Shown in pieces: positions 37,637 to 45,509 of a stretch of 52,923 bases of DNA (position 1 is the stretch's first letter; each line of letters begins with the position of its first letter). Position numbers and translations under genes: made by a program. Source of the stretch: a virus; the IMG/VR virus record IMGVR_UViG_3300038456_000063, positions 1 through 52,923 of that record; one strand, written 5' to 3'. The notes beneath the pieces were generated by a model, which saw only the letters and a list, made by a program, of their open reading frames with translations, was not told the DNA's origin and searched no databases.

Positions 37637-38584
37637 ATGGGTACACCAACGACCGTCCTGACATTGGCGCAGTGGAATCAGATTCTTACCAATATCAACA
37701 ATTCTAGCGCCAGTTGCGGGAACACGCCGCTGCCGGCCGTGACCGCGCCGCACCGTTGGTCCACGACCGACATACTTAACGCCCAGGTCGCCTGTGCAAA
37801 CGGCGGCCCATATACCACGCCGGTCGGGCCGCCATACTTGTGGCAGCAGAAGATCATCGACGAACTCAATGCAGGAATAGCAAAAGGCTGTTGCACCTGC
37901 AATAAAGGCGTCGATGGCAAAGTGATTCCTTTCGGCCCGGTAATCAATGCCACCGTCCAGACTTCTTGTGGCGGCGCACCGTTTCCCACCAATACAACAG
38001 CGCTCGCCCCGTTAATTAACGGCTACCAAGCTGTTGGACCAGGAATCAACGGACGAGGCTGGAAGGTAATCAGCTATCTGCTCGTAAACGGCAAACCAGT
38101 CTACCCCTATTCGGGTGTCTGGGCTTCCGGCACGGTCGGTTGTAGCGGCGCAATTGTCTGCAATAGCGGCACGATCAATCAGGTTTGGGGCATCGCGGTC
38201 TATGGTGGTAACACGCCTTGCAACGATGCTAACTATCTGAACTCGATTGCAGCCGCGCAGGCCATGATCGCCGCAGGCGGTCAGCCCGTGTCAGCTTGGA
38301 TACCACCCCAGCCCCCTGGCTGGTATCAACTGCAATTCTGCATGGTCATCGGCATCGGCGGGGCAACCTGCCAGACCGGCGGATGTCCGCAAACGTGCGG
38401 TTGTAATTGCAGTAACTACGGCGTGTATCTTTACACGGGGTCTAACTCATTCGTAAGCTGCGCGTGTGGAAACTATGCACAGTGCAATCAAATAGCCTCA
38501 AGCTGGGCCAACAGTGGCGGCGGCTGGGCGTCGATATTCTCTTGTGGTGGTGGTGGCGGTGGCGGTGGAGGAGGCCGTAGTTAA
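37637..38584 (+). CDS. Cys-rich, Gly-ended hypothetical protein
   Basis: 315 aa, starting directly at the exonuclease stop. Rich in Cys (about 20), Asn, Gly and aromatic residues, e.g. GCCTCNKGVDGK, GGCPQTCGCNCSNYG and CACGNYAQCNQI, and it ends in a run of ten Gly. There is no signal peptide; the N-terminus is MGTPTTVLTLAQWNQ. The DNA is less GC-rich than its neighbours, hinting at a different origin. Could be a disulphide- or zinc-rich structural protein. Not recognised. Confidence 0.65.
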   Translation: MGTPTTVLTLAQWNQILTNINNSSASCGNTPLPAVTAPHRWSTTDILNAQVACANGGPYTTPVGPPYLWQQKIIDELNAGIAKGCCTCNKGVDGKVIPFGPVINATVQTSCGGAPFPTNTTALAPLINGYQAVGPGINGRGWKVISYLLVNGKPVYPYSGVWASGTVGCSGAIVCNSGTINQVWGIAVYGGNTPCNDANYLNSIAAAQAMIAAGGQPVSAWIPPQPPGWYQLQFCMVIGIGGATCQTGGCPQTCGCNCSNYGVYLYTGSNSFVSCACGNYAQCNQIASSWANSGGGWASIFSCGGGGGGGGGGRS

Positions 38585-38586
38585 TC

Positions 38587-39267
38587 ATGTCTGAAATCAA
38601 AATTAGCATTATTGGTCCCGAAGTATTCGCCCCCGGCGAAATACCTGCTGTAACCCCTGTTGCGGTGCCTAATGCGGAAGAGTTCAACCGGGCGGTCGGT
38701 TCAAAGGTTATTTTTGTCGTTGATTGCGTGTATCGTACTCGAATCAATCACAACGAAAACACCGGCGATCACAGTTTGCACTGTGGGAATTCTCTCTGCG
38801 AGCACAATGGCAAAGAGGTCACATATCGAATCTGCGCATTTTGCCCCTTGCGAAAGGATGGGGCGCAGACTGTGATACCCGTGCCGACGCCTACCGCGCC
38901 GCCCTCCGAGCCACGCCCCGATCTGGCGGCCATCGCGCTGACCCTGCCAGCACCGAACCCGGAGAAGGATGCCGAGCGGACCTTCCAGCGGCCGATCTTC
39001 CATGCGGACGGCAGGATTGAATATCCCAGGCGGGACAAGGACTGGGAGCCGCCGCAGAACATCAACGGATATGTCCGCGACCCGGACAACAAGTGGGTCT
39101 TTCACCCCTTGTGGGTTCCTTGTGCATTCCGCCATCAAACGGCCTTCCTCAAGGCCAACTGCGGCTGCATCGACGTGATCTGCCGCTGCAACTCGCCGCA
39201 ATCACCTATGTTCGCTCAACGTCTCGCCCACGAAACGTGCGCGAATTGCCCCGTAAGAAAGAAGTAA
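38587..39267 (+). CDS. Cys-rich protein, paralogue A
   Basis: 226 aa. Three Cys groups (HCGNSLCEHN/CAFCPLRK; CGCIDVICRCN; CANCPVRKK) flank a Pro/Ala-rich linker and a central FHADGRIEYPR ... GYVRDPDNKWVFHPLWVPCAFR domain. The central pattern recurs in the next gene. The stop lies within an 11-bp tandem repeat. Possibly zinc-binding. Not a recognised family. Confidence 0.65.
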   Translation: MSEIKISIIGPEVFAPGEIPAVTPVAVPNAEEFNRAVGSKVIFVVDCVYRTRINHNENTGDHSLHCGNSLCEHNGKEVTYRICAFCPLRKDGAQTVIPVPTPTAPPSEPRPDLAAIALTLPAPNPEKDAERTFQRPIFHADGRIEYPRRDKDWEPPQNINGYVRDPDNKWVFHPLWVPCAFRHQTAFLKANCGCIDVICRCNSPQSPMFAQRLAHETCANCPVRKK

Positions 39268-39285
39268 GAAAGAAGTAAGAAAGAA
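39253..39285 (+). repeat. 11-bp tandem repeat, three units
   Basis: GTAAGAAAGAA is repeated three times, followed by a partial copy, spanning the stop codon of paralogue A (39265-39267) and reaching close to the start of paralogue B. Unit number changes would alter the C-terminal frame or the distance to the next start; GTAAGGAA serves as its ribosome-binding site. Confidence 0.9.
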
Positions 39286-39298
39286 GTAAGGAAAAACA

Positions 39299-39997
39299 AT
39301 GCAAGCAACCGTCAAGCCCTGCCTCAAGTGTCCCGAAGGTACGGCCGGTACACCCATCGCCCTGAACATGCAAGCGCCGGGGCGGGGCCACGACCAGCGC
39401 ATCAATTACGTCCTCAACGAGGGCGACGTGCGGGTGTTCCACTACACATTGGGTCAAGCCATCCCGGACGTGGAAATGAAATACGGACGCCCGGTGGTCC
39501 ACGAAGATGGATCGTTTGAGTTCCCGGTGCTGGAAGGGGTGGGCGATGCCGTGGGGGAGCCCGAAGACCTCTACGGCTACGAGCGGGACGGCGAGAATCG
39601 GCGGCTGTTCCGTCCGATGTGGCCAGATTGCTCCGAACGCGCCTTGGGCGTGTTCGTTCATGCGGGCGTCATGGCGGTGGCCGGCAGATGCAATCACTAC
39701 CTGGCAGAGCACTTCACCAGACCAGTCACGGTGGACCAGTGCCGGGAGTGCTCTGCCCGTCGCGCCAACCCTAAGCGCGAGCCAATGCCGAGAACGGCGA
39801 AAGAATTCATCGCCCGTGCCGAGGCCAGGGCGAGAGAGGATTTGAAGAAGAAGCTCGGCGACGATATTTTCGAGCGGGCCGAAGCGAACCTCAAGGCATG
39901 GCACTTTGGCAGGACCGTGAAGCCAGCGGTGCCTGTGGTGCCGACTACAAATAGAATTGCGAATTCGTCATCGCGTGGTGGTCCGCCTGCGTCGTGA
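39299..39997 (+). CDS. Cys-rich protein, paralogue B
   Basis: 232 aa. Begins MQATVKPCLKCPEGTAG; the middle has YGRPVVHEDGSFEFPV ... LYGYERDGENRRLFRPMWPDCSER and CRECSARR, matching paralogue A in order and spacing. The C-terminal ~80 residues are helical and charged (EFIARAEARAREDLKKKLGDDIFERAEANLKAW). Its last 53 nt overlap the convergent band-7 gene. No family recognised. Confidence 0.65.
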   Translation: MQATVKPCLKCPEGTAGTPIALNMQAPGRGHDQRINYVLNEGDVRVFHYTLGQAIPDVEMKYGRPVVHEDGSFEFPVLEGVGDAVGEPEDLYGYERDGENRRLFRPMWPDCSERALGVFVHAGVMAVAGRCNHYLAEHFTRPVTVDQCRECSARRANPKREPMPRTAKEFIARAEARAREDLKKKLGDDIFERAEANLKAWHFGRTVKPAVPVVPTTNRIANSSSRGGPPAS

Positions 39998-40520
39998 GCA
40001 GCTTGAACACCTTGGTCTCGGCAAAGTTCACCAGCTTGGCACGCACGATATGCACGCCGTACTGCCGGAGTTCCTTGCGGACTTCCTTGGTCATGGTGTT
40101 GGTAATCGACTCGTCCGCCGTGCCGTGGAGAATCTCTTCCAGGGTGTGCGTGGCGACGACGCGAACGACAGCGGACTGGGTGAGATCGTTGACGGTACTG
40201 TCCACGTCCCAGTTGGCCTTGCCGATGGCCTGGATGATGTCCCTGATCTTGTAGACCACCAGCGTCTTCACGGTGACTTTCTTGGCATCCTTGGTGGTCA
40301 AGACCTGATCGGGAATGGCAAGCGTCTGGCGGGCCGTGACCAGTACCTCAATCTCCGTGGTCAGCGGCCAGTAGAAGTGCAGGCCCGGTTGGAGGGCCTT
40401 GATATGCTTGCCCCGGACCCACTTCACCCCGGCATGGGTCGCCCGGATGATAACAATGTGTGGGATGAATCGGTAAAACGTCTCAATCAGTTGACTTAGC
40501 CATGCGAAGGCTGATTCCAT
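39945..40520 (-). CDS. SPFH/band-7 (stomatin-like) protein
   Basis: 191 aa. After a hydrophobic N-terminal stretch (FIPHIVIIRATHAGVKWVRGKH) it continues QPGLHFYWPLTTEIEVLVTARQTLAIPDQVLTTKDAKKVTVKTLVVYKIRD, the diagnostic SPFH-domain pattern, and ends with a helical LTQSAVVRVVATHTLEEIL ... HIVRAKLVNF. Host members form membrane microdomains or protect from proteases (HflK/C-like). It faces the + strand genes and overlaps their end by 53 nt. Confidence 0.82.
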   Translation of the reverse strand: MESAFAWLSQLIETFYRFIPHIVIIRATHAGVKWVRGKHIKALQPGLHFYWPLTTEIEVLVTARQTLAIPDQVLTTKDAKKVTVKTLVVYKIRDIIQAIGKANWDVDSTVNDLTQSAVVRVVATHTLEEILHGTADESITNTMTKEVRKELRQYGVHIVRAKLVNFAETKVFKLLTTQADHHAMTNSQFYL

Positions 40521-40581
40521 CGGAGCACCTTTGTTGCTGGGCGTTGTCGCGTTATGTCGCGTTTTGTTTTGTTCCGAAAAG

Positions 40582-40617
40582 AAAAGGGCATCCGGGCGTA
40601 AGCCTGGATGCCCTTTT
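40582..40617 (-). terminator. Strong bidirectional terminator
   Basis: A 12-bp stem AAAAGGGCATCC / GGATGCCCTTTT with a 12-nt loop that can extend the pairing (GGGC/GCCT). T-runs flank both sides, so it may terminate transcripts from either strand. It lies between the band-7 gene start (40520) and the stop of the next gene (40644). Confidence 0.85.
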
Positions 40618-40643
40618 GTCGTTGGTAGTCGCCTGATCCGCTC

Positions 40644-40916
40644 TTAGGGAATCGGGCACGGTGCGTCCGGGGCCGGGTTCGGGCTGCCGGGCAGCATGTC
40701 ACGGCGGGCGTGCGCTTCCTGCATCATGGTCAGGAGTTTGTTCTTGACCGGCGAGGAAGGCGTGCTGGCCGAGCCGAGATCGTGGGACTCACGAGCCTCT
40801 TTGGCCGCCCACCGGGCGTCTTGAACGTCCTGATGCACGGCGTCGTTCGTCCGGCCCTGGGCCTGGATCAAAACGATGTCCGGCGAGGGACTGTTCATAT
40901 TCCCTACGTTCTGCAT
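40644..40916 (-). CDS. MQN-type small protein, 90 aa
   Basis: Begins MQNVGNMNSPSPDIVLIQAQ and shares the PDIVLIQAxGxTxDxVxxDV pattern with the 41011-41241 protein, so they are paralogues. The C-terminal half is Pro/Ala-rich (PGSPNPAPDAPCPIP). ATG at 40916. The MQNVG-PDIVLIQA block may be a binding signal. No family recognised. Confidence 0.6.
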   Translation of the reverse strand: MQNVGNMNSPSPDIVLIQAQGRTNDAVHQDVQDARWAAKEARESHDLGSASTPSSPVKNKLLTMMQEAHARRDMLPGSPNPAPDAPCPIP

Positions 40917-40950
40917 AGTTGGTCCTTTAGGCGTAATCCATGTGGTTGCT

Positions 40951-40982
40951 GCGGAGCCCGCGCATCTTAGCACGGGCTCCGC
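40951..40982. terminator. GC-rich hairpin between small genes
   Basis: GCGGAGCCCG / CGGGCTCCGC, a perfect 10-bp stem with a 12-nt loop. The plus side is followed by GTTATT and the minus side lacks a T-run, so termination on the minus strand is uncertain; mRNA processing is the alternative. Confidence 0.5.
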
Positions 40983-41010
40983 GTTATTCGCACAGGCTTA
41001 CTGGGTCAGC

Positions 41011-41241
41011 TTACTTGCCAACCGTGTCGGCCGAGCCGCCGGCCCCGCCGTCGATGCCATTCCAACTGCCGTCGTAGACCTGGGCCTTGTTCTGCTCGGG
41101 AACCTGACCCATCTGCTTGCGGTACTCGTTGGCGCTCTTGGCCATCGCCACGTCGCGGTCCACTTGGTCGCCGGTCTTGCCTTCGGCCTGAATCAACACG
41201 ATGTCGGGGCACTTGCCGCTCAATCCACCTACGTTCTGCAT
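41011..41241 (-). CDS. MQN-type small protein, 76 aa
   Basis: Begins MQNVGGLSGKCPDIVLIQAEG and continues KTGDQVDRDVAMAKSANEYRKQ, a charged helix, ending GGAGGSADTVGK. It is a clear paralogue of the 40644-40916 protein over the first ~35 residues. ATG at 41241. No family recognised. Confidence 0.6.
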   Translation of the reverse strand: MQNVGGLSGKCPDIVLIQAEGKTGDQVDRDVAMAKSANEYRKQMGQVPEQNKAQVYDGSWNGIDGGAGGSADTVGK

Positions 41242-41315
41242 GATACTATCTTTCTCGAAAGAAAAGGGAAACAAACTTGGAAGCAAGCCTACGTTGGCTT
41301 ACCTCTCCACTCGCA

Positions 41316-41495
41316 CTACTTCTTGCGGTTCTTGGCCATTGCCTGCAACCGCTTGGCCAACGCAACCTGCCGGTTGGTCGTTGCGTCTTTGTGGGGCATC
41401 GACTCGAATTTGGACAGGCTCACGCCCGCCGCCTTGGCCTTTGCCTTCAAAGCGCCGGGGTGCTTGATCGCACCCTGAATCCAGTGGTCAGCCAT
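41316..41495 (-). CDS. Small basic HPGAL-motif protein, 59 aa
   Basis: Begins MADHWIQGAIKHPGALKAKA and ends VALAKRLQAMAKNRKK. The HPGALKAKA helix plus a basic tail resembles small phage proteins often seen near virion genes. Its codon pattern is coding-like and it fills the gap between the tail-tip gene and the MQN-type gene. Function unknown. Confidence 0.65.
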   Translation of the reverse strand: MADHWIQGAIKHPGALKAKAKAAGVSLSKFESMPHKDATTNRQVALAKRLQAMAKNRKK

Positions 41496-41535
41496 TGGAT
41501 CGCCTCGCTAAAGGGGTTAAGGGTTAAACTTCGGG

Positions 41536-44500
41536 TTACGACGACGGGGCTTGGAGGAACGCCGTGGCGATGCCTATTTTTTGGCCGGTCGAATCGTACT
41601 TCAAATCAACCTCGGCACCGTCTGGCATGTCGTCCGTGGTGGCATAGATGCCTGCCCCAGTGGCGTCAATCATCATCAACGTCGTCTGGTTCGTCGCACT
41701 GACATCAACACCAGCCGGCGGCGGCCCGACCGTGAATAGGTCAGTGAATCTGGCGTCCGTGCCCGTCGTCGTCAGGGCTTTGTTAAGCGGCCCGTCGTCG
41801 GTTCGGTTGTCTGCAACTTGAGCCACGGCCAACTCCAACCTCAAGCCACCTTTGGGATTGATGCTGAAGAAGTCTCCCAGCGACCCGCCGATCCCTGGGA
41901 ATGCCTGTGCATTCGAGATGTCCGTAATCCTCGTCTGCCAAAGGTCGATCTCAATTGGCTCGGCCGGCAGCGGCTCGTCAATCCACTGTTCCTCGTTGAG
42001 GAAGTTAATTCCTCGCGTGAGATAGGGCCTCGTGCCCGAAGGGTTCACGGCAATGGAGCCTGCCGGAAAGACCGACTGGGCCTCGAAACCCACGTCCGTA
42101 GGGGTCGGATCGCCGTAGTCGCTTCGGGGTCCGTAGACAACATTCGGACCACCTACAAAAACCGTCTGCCCGCTGATCTCGCCATTTACAACACCCGTGG
42201 GCAGATTGCCGCTGGCCCATATCCCGATCCCACCGCCACCGGCAGCGCCGCTGGCGATCTCGTCTGCCGGGGGCCAGGTTACGCTAGCCGGCAGCTTGGA
42301 AGGCCAATAGAAGGGGTAATAATCCATTTCCCCTGCCTTGACCGGCAACTCCAATTCAAAGTCGATGCAATCTTCTGCGGAATTGTAGCTGGCCTTCTTC
42401 ACGACGGCCGAGATCGGCCCGGACGTGGCGTAATTCTTGCCGCCATCGTCAAAGAGGATTGCATCCAGCGTCTCGAAGTTCAGCTTGTTCAGGAAGGTGC
42501 GGAACTTGAGCGTTTTCCACGTCGTTGACATGCGGATCATCCAGAAGGTCGCACACTTCAGAATGATGTCCGGCTGGTTGTAGATGAACCAGTTGAAGGA
42601 CTTTTCGTGCAGACCGTACATCGCCAGATTATGGCGTAGAATCATCGTCTGCTCGTGCTTCTCGGCATCGGACGGATAGGGATTGTCCGGGGCGAGGCTC
42701 AGCCGCCAAGTGACCTTCATCTTCGTCACGATATTCTCGGTGGGCGTATAGGCCACTTCCACACCCTGCTCCGAGTCAATGTCGCTGACCGTGATAACGC
42801 CCACGACCTGATTCTGCGGCGTATTGACTGCCACCGAGTAGGAGGTTTCCTCCGTGTAGACGGGCGTTTGGTTCCCGAACATATCGGTCGTCCAGCCCGT
42901 GATAACTTCCGTCGTCGTCGGGGTGGCCTCAACCTCGACAGGCTGGCCCGAGGCTGCGGCGACTGAGCCGGGCACGGCCGCCCACGTTGGGTCCAGGTGC
43001 CAGGTCGTGGGATCGGTCGCAATGACGCCTGCCAGATTGAAGTTCGGCAGCGTCGGCTCCTCCGGCAGGTACTTCATGTAGAACACGTCGTCGGAAATCC
43101 ACAGGGCACAGCGACATTGGAAGGCAATGTCCCGCAGGATTTCGATGATGTTCTTCGTTTCCAGGAGGGCGAAATTCGAGGGGAAGGCTTGGAGCTTCTG
43201 CCAGCAGTAGTTGAAGCTGTCGTTGTCCCAACTGAGGTCCGTATAGGTCTCGATCAGGTACGCGATGATGTCCACGGTGTTCGGTCCCACCGAGGATTGA
43301 AACGTCACGTAGATTTCGTTGCTCCAACCCTGGTTCGTGCCGTCGTCGTAGCGGTACGTGCTCAACTCCCGCTCCATCGTAATCACCACGGCCGTAATCG
43401 AGCCGTAGTTCACGGTGGAGACCGTGTACCAGTCGGTCGGCACCGTCGTCAAGACGTGCGGGCCGTCGTATTGCTTGAACGCCTTTACGGTCAACACCGT
43501 GCCGGGCACGATGCTGGCGACGTAGGAAACTGCGTCCGCCGTCTCCATCTTGACCGTCTGGCCGCCTTCCTTCCAGAAGATTCGTAACCAGGTACTCGCC
43601 GGTGGCAATTGGCCCACACCGAGACCGGGCGTGTTGACGCCCGACTTCGCGGGGCTGACCAGACAGCCTACGGAACGCATCGTGCAGGGCGGCGTGCATC
43701 CATTCGCCGTGCCGCAGGCCCCGTTCCAAAGCGTGTCCTGACTTAGGCCGTCGATGCCGCTTGAGAGCCAATCGCAAAGCGAGCCGCAGGGAACCTTCTG
43801 CGAAATGTCAAAGGCTTGATGGGTCACGCCGCCGGTCTTCGCCGACTCGCACTGCCCCTCTTGAAAAGTATAAAGGTCCGTGGCAAGCTGTACGGCGTCG
43901 TCCAGATTCACGCGCTCGCTGCAATAGAACAAGTTGCCATCAAAATAGCCGTAGAACGAACCGCCGCCGATGTTGACCCAAATTGGCGTGTTCTGCGGGA
44001 AGTCTTCACCGCCCAAGGTCTGGATCGGATTGTCGCCTACGCCGTTGGTGGCACAGTAGTCGGCCGCATCGTGGCGTGAGAGCGTGATGCACTCTTCCTT
44101 GGCAGCGACCTTCCGCGCCTGTTGGAGGTTCTTCTGCATCAACTTGTTGGCCTCGTCCATGCAGACGGCGCTTTGCAGTTTCTTGCTGGCACAGGGATTG
44201 GCCGGGTCGTAAGTGCGCGAATCGTAGCCATTGAAGGAAGAGATTCCCTGCTGGCCTTCCCAGTCGGCCCAACACATGGCGGCGCTCAACAGCATGTCGA
44301 TCTTGACATTGTTGACGAACATATTCTGATAGGTTGAGACATCCTTGGTGGCACCGCTGGCGTAGAGCGGCGCAGCCAGGGCCGCATCCGAACCCGAGGG
44401 GATGCCTACGGGCGTGATCGTGACGGCTTGGCAAATCCGGGTGATCTGCGTGGCCGGACAATCCTGCGTGGTGCCAAAGATCATCGGCCATGCCTTGCCG

Positions 44501-45003
44501 CACATGGCGCTGGGCAGCCAGCTAAATTGTCCCTCCTCCGGCGAGAAGCCGACTTCCTGGTCTTCCAGGTGCGAGAGCACGGTAATCTTCACGGTGCGGT
44601 CGCGCTCGTTCCATGACACCGGGGTGTTGATCTTGCCGGCGAAAATCAGGAACATATCGCTCATGTCCAGCCCGTTGAACCACTGGTAGACCCGCACGTC
44701 CTGCTTGTGGAAGTCGTACTGGTCGTAGAGGCTCTTGATCGAGCCATCCGTGTCGTCCAGGGTGAGTTCGATCTGTGCGGAACTCCCGTTGCCCAACACG
44801 ATGTCCACTACGTCGTCCAGGGTGCCCAGGGCAACGATCTTGCCGGGGATGGCCGGCGGGCCGGGGATGTCCCGGTCGGCATAGCTCTGGGTGGCGGCGG
44901 CTCCGTTCGCATCAACATACCAGTCGATCTCGACAATGCAGATCGGCTCATTTCCGTAGCGATTGGCCAGCTTGGCAAGACCGTTGGCAGAGATATTACG
45001 CAT
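41536..45003 (-). CDS. Large tail-tip/baseplate hub-like protein
   Basis: 1155 aa. Begins MRNISANGLAKLANRYGNEP. The first ~190 residues have GTLDDVVDIVLGNGSSAQIELTLDD, VRVYQWFNGLDMSDMFLIFAGKI and DRTVKITVLSHLEDQEVGFSPEEG, a layout like siphophage tail-hub proteins. A long middle section is Cys-containing and beta-rich, and the end is a distinct variable region (TDGPLNKALTTTGTDARFTDLF). The ATG at 45003 has GAGG before it; copy 5 of the conserved element lies 52 nt upstream. Probably contacts the cell or forms the tail tip. Confidence 0.72.
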   Translation of the reverse strand: MRNISANGLAKLANRYGNEPICIVEIDWYVDANGAAATQSYADRDIPGPPAIPGKIVALGTLDDVVDIVLGNGSSAQIELTLDDTDGSIKSLYDQYDFHKQDVRVYQWFNGLDMSDMFLIFAGKINTPVSWNERDRTVKITVLSHLEDQEVGFSPEEGQFSWLPSAMCGKAWPMIFGTTQDCPATQITRICQAVTITPVGIPSGSDAALAAPLYASGATKDVSTYQNMFVNNVKIDMLLSAAMCWADWEGQQGISSFNGYDSRTYDPANPCASKKLQSAVCMDEANKLMQKNLQQARKVAAKEECITLSRHDAADYCATNGVGDNPIQTLGGEDFPQNTPIWVNIGGGSFYGYFDGNLFYCSERVNLDDAVQLATDLYTFQEGQCESAKTGGVTHQAFDISQKVPCGSLCDWLSSGIDGLSQDTLWNGACGTANGCTPPCTMRSVGCLVSPAKSGVNTPGLGVGQLPPASTWLRIFWKEGGQTVKMETADAVSYVASIVPGTVLTVKAFKQYDGPHVLTTVPTDWYTVSTVNYGSITAVVITMERELSTYRYDDGTNQGWSNEIYVTFQSSVGPNTVDIIAYLIETYTDLSWDNDSFNYCWQKLQAFPSNFALLETKNIIEILRDIAFQCRCALWISDDVFYMKYLPEEPTLPNFNLAGVIATDPTTWHLDPTWAAVPGSVAAASGQPVEVEATPTTTEVITGWTTDMFGNQTPVYTEETSYSVAVNTPQNQVVGVITVSDIDSEQGVEVAYTPTENIVTKMKVTWRLSLAPDNPYPSDAEKHEQTMILRHNLAMYGLHEKSFNWFIYNQPDIILKCATFWMIRMSTTWKTLKFRTFLNKLNFETLDAILFDDGGKNYATSGPISAVVKKASYNSAEDCIDFELELPVKAGEMDYYPFYWPSKLPASVTWPPADEIASGAAGGGGIGIWASGNLPTGVVNGEISGQTVFVGGPNVVYGPRSDYGDPTPTDVGFEAQSVFPAGSIAVNPSGTRPYLTRGINFLNEEQWIDEPLPAEPIEIDLWQTRITDISNAQAFPGIGGSLGDFFSINPKGGLRLELAVAQVADNRTDDGPLNKALTTTGTDARFTDLFTVGPPPAGVDVSATNQTTLMMIDATGAGIYATTDDMPDGAEVDLKYDSTGQKIGIATAFLQAPSS

Positions 45004-45055
45004 ATTGAACCTCGGTAGTGAGGATGGACGGAGAATCCGCGCACCGTCTCCATCA

Positions 45056-45084
45056 AGAGAGTTGCAAAACGGACGTATCTGGTT
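45056..45084 (-). promoter_or_regulatory. Copy 5 of AACCAG-N11-TTGCAACTCTCT element
   Basis: Identical blocks and spacing on the minus strand, in the ~97-nt gap between the 132-aa tail gene and the tail-tip gene. The element begins after the upstream stop and ends 52 nt before the tail-tip ATG, so this group could be transcribed from it. Confidence 0.65.
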
Positions 45085-45100
45085 TTGAGGATTTTGCGGA

Positions 45101-45499
45101 TTATTGCAGAATCCCCTCAAACTCGATGTCGATGGCCTGAATCTCGCCACGGGGCCAGCCCTGCCGGGCCGGAGCCGCCCGTTCAGGGGTGTCGAACTCG
45201 AAGGGGTTGTTCATAAAGTTCCCAACCCAGGTACGCCCCAAGTGGTCAATCACGTAGATTTTCGAGGCAAAGTAAGACTGTATAAACGCTCTCAGTTCCA
45301 GTCCCTTGTTGCGGGTCAGTTGGAAGACCCACTTCAGTTTTCGCCGGCCGCCCTTGGTCTTGATGTAGGTGTAGCGGGTGCCATCCATCGCCCGCTTCAC
45401 CGTGACCGCATCCGTCAGGCTCATGGCATCGCTGAACCTGGGGTCAGGGAGCACCGTCGTGGTTTGCATCGTCGGATACGGGGCTTGCAAATAGAACAT
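45101..45499 (-). CDS. Small tail protein, 132 aa
   Basis: Begins MFYLQAPYPTMQTTTVLPDP and continues TYIKTKGGRRKLKWVFQLTRNKGLELRAFIQSYFASKIYVIDHLGRTWVGNFMNNPFEF, ending IDIEFEGILQ. Its layout echoes the C-terminal ~90 residues of the 885-aa protein upstream (EALLEFMENHLGLEIGLWDW ... SLEFEGQL), a fold seen in distal tail/tail-completion proteins. ATG at 45499. Adjacent to the tail-tip gene. Confidence 0.65.
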   Translation of the reverse strand: MFYLQAPYPTMQTTTVLPDPRFSDAMSLTDAVTVKRAMDGTRYTYIKTKGGRRKLKWVFQLTRNKGLELRAFIQSYFASKIYVIDHLGRTWVGNFMNNPFEFDTPERAAPARQGWPRGEIQAIDIEFEGILQ

Positions 45500-45509
45500 G
45501 ATGGCCTCC

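Noticed and set aside
40496-40702. A 68-aa minus-strand ORF upstream of the band-7 gene
   Set aside because: It spans the strong terminator hairpin and overlaps the start of the band-7 gene; its sequence has no protein-like pattern.
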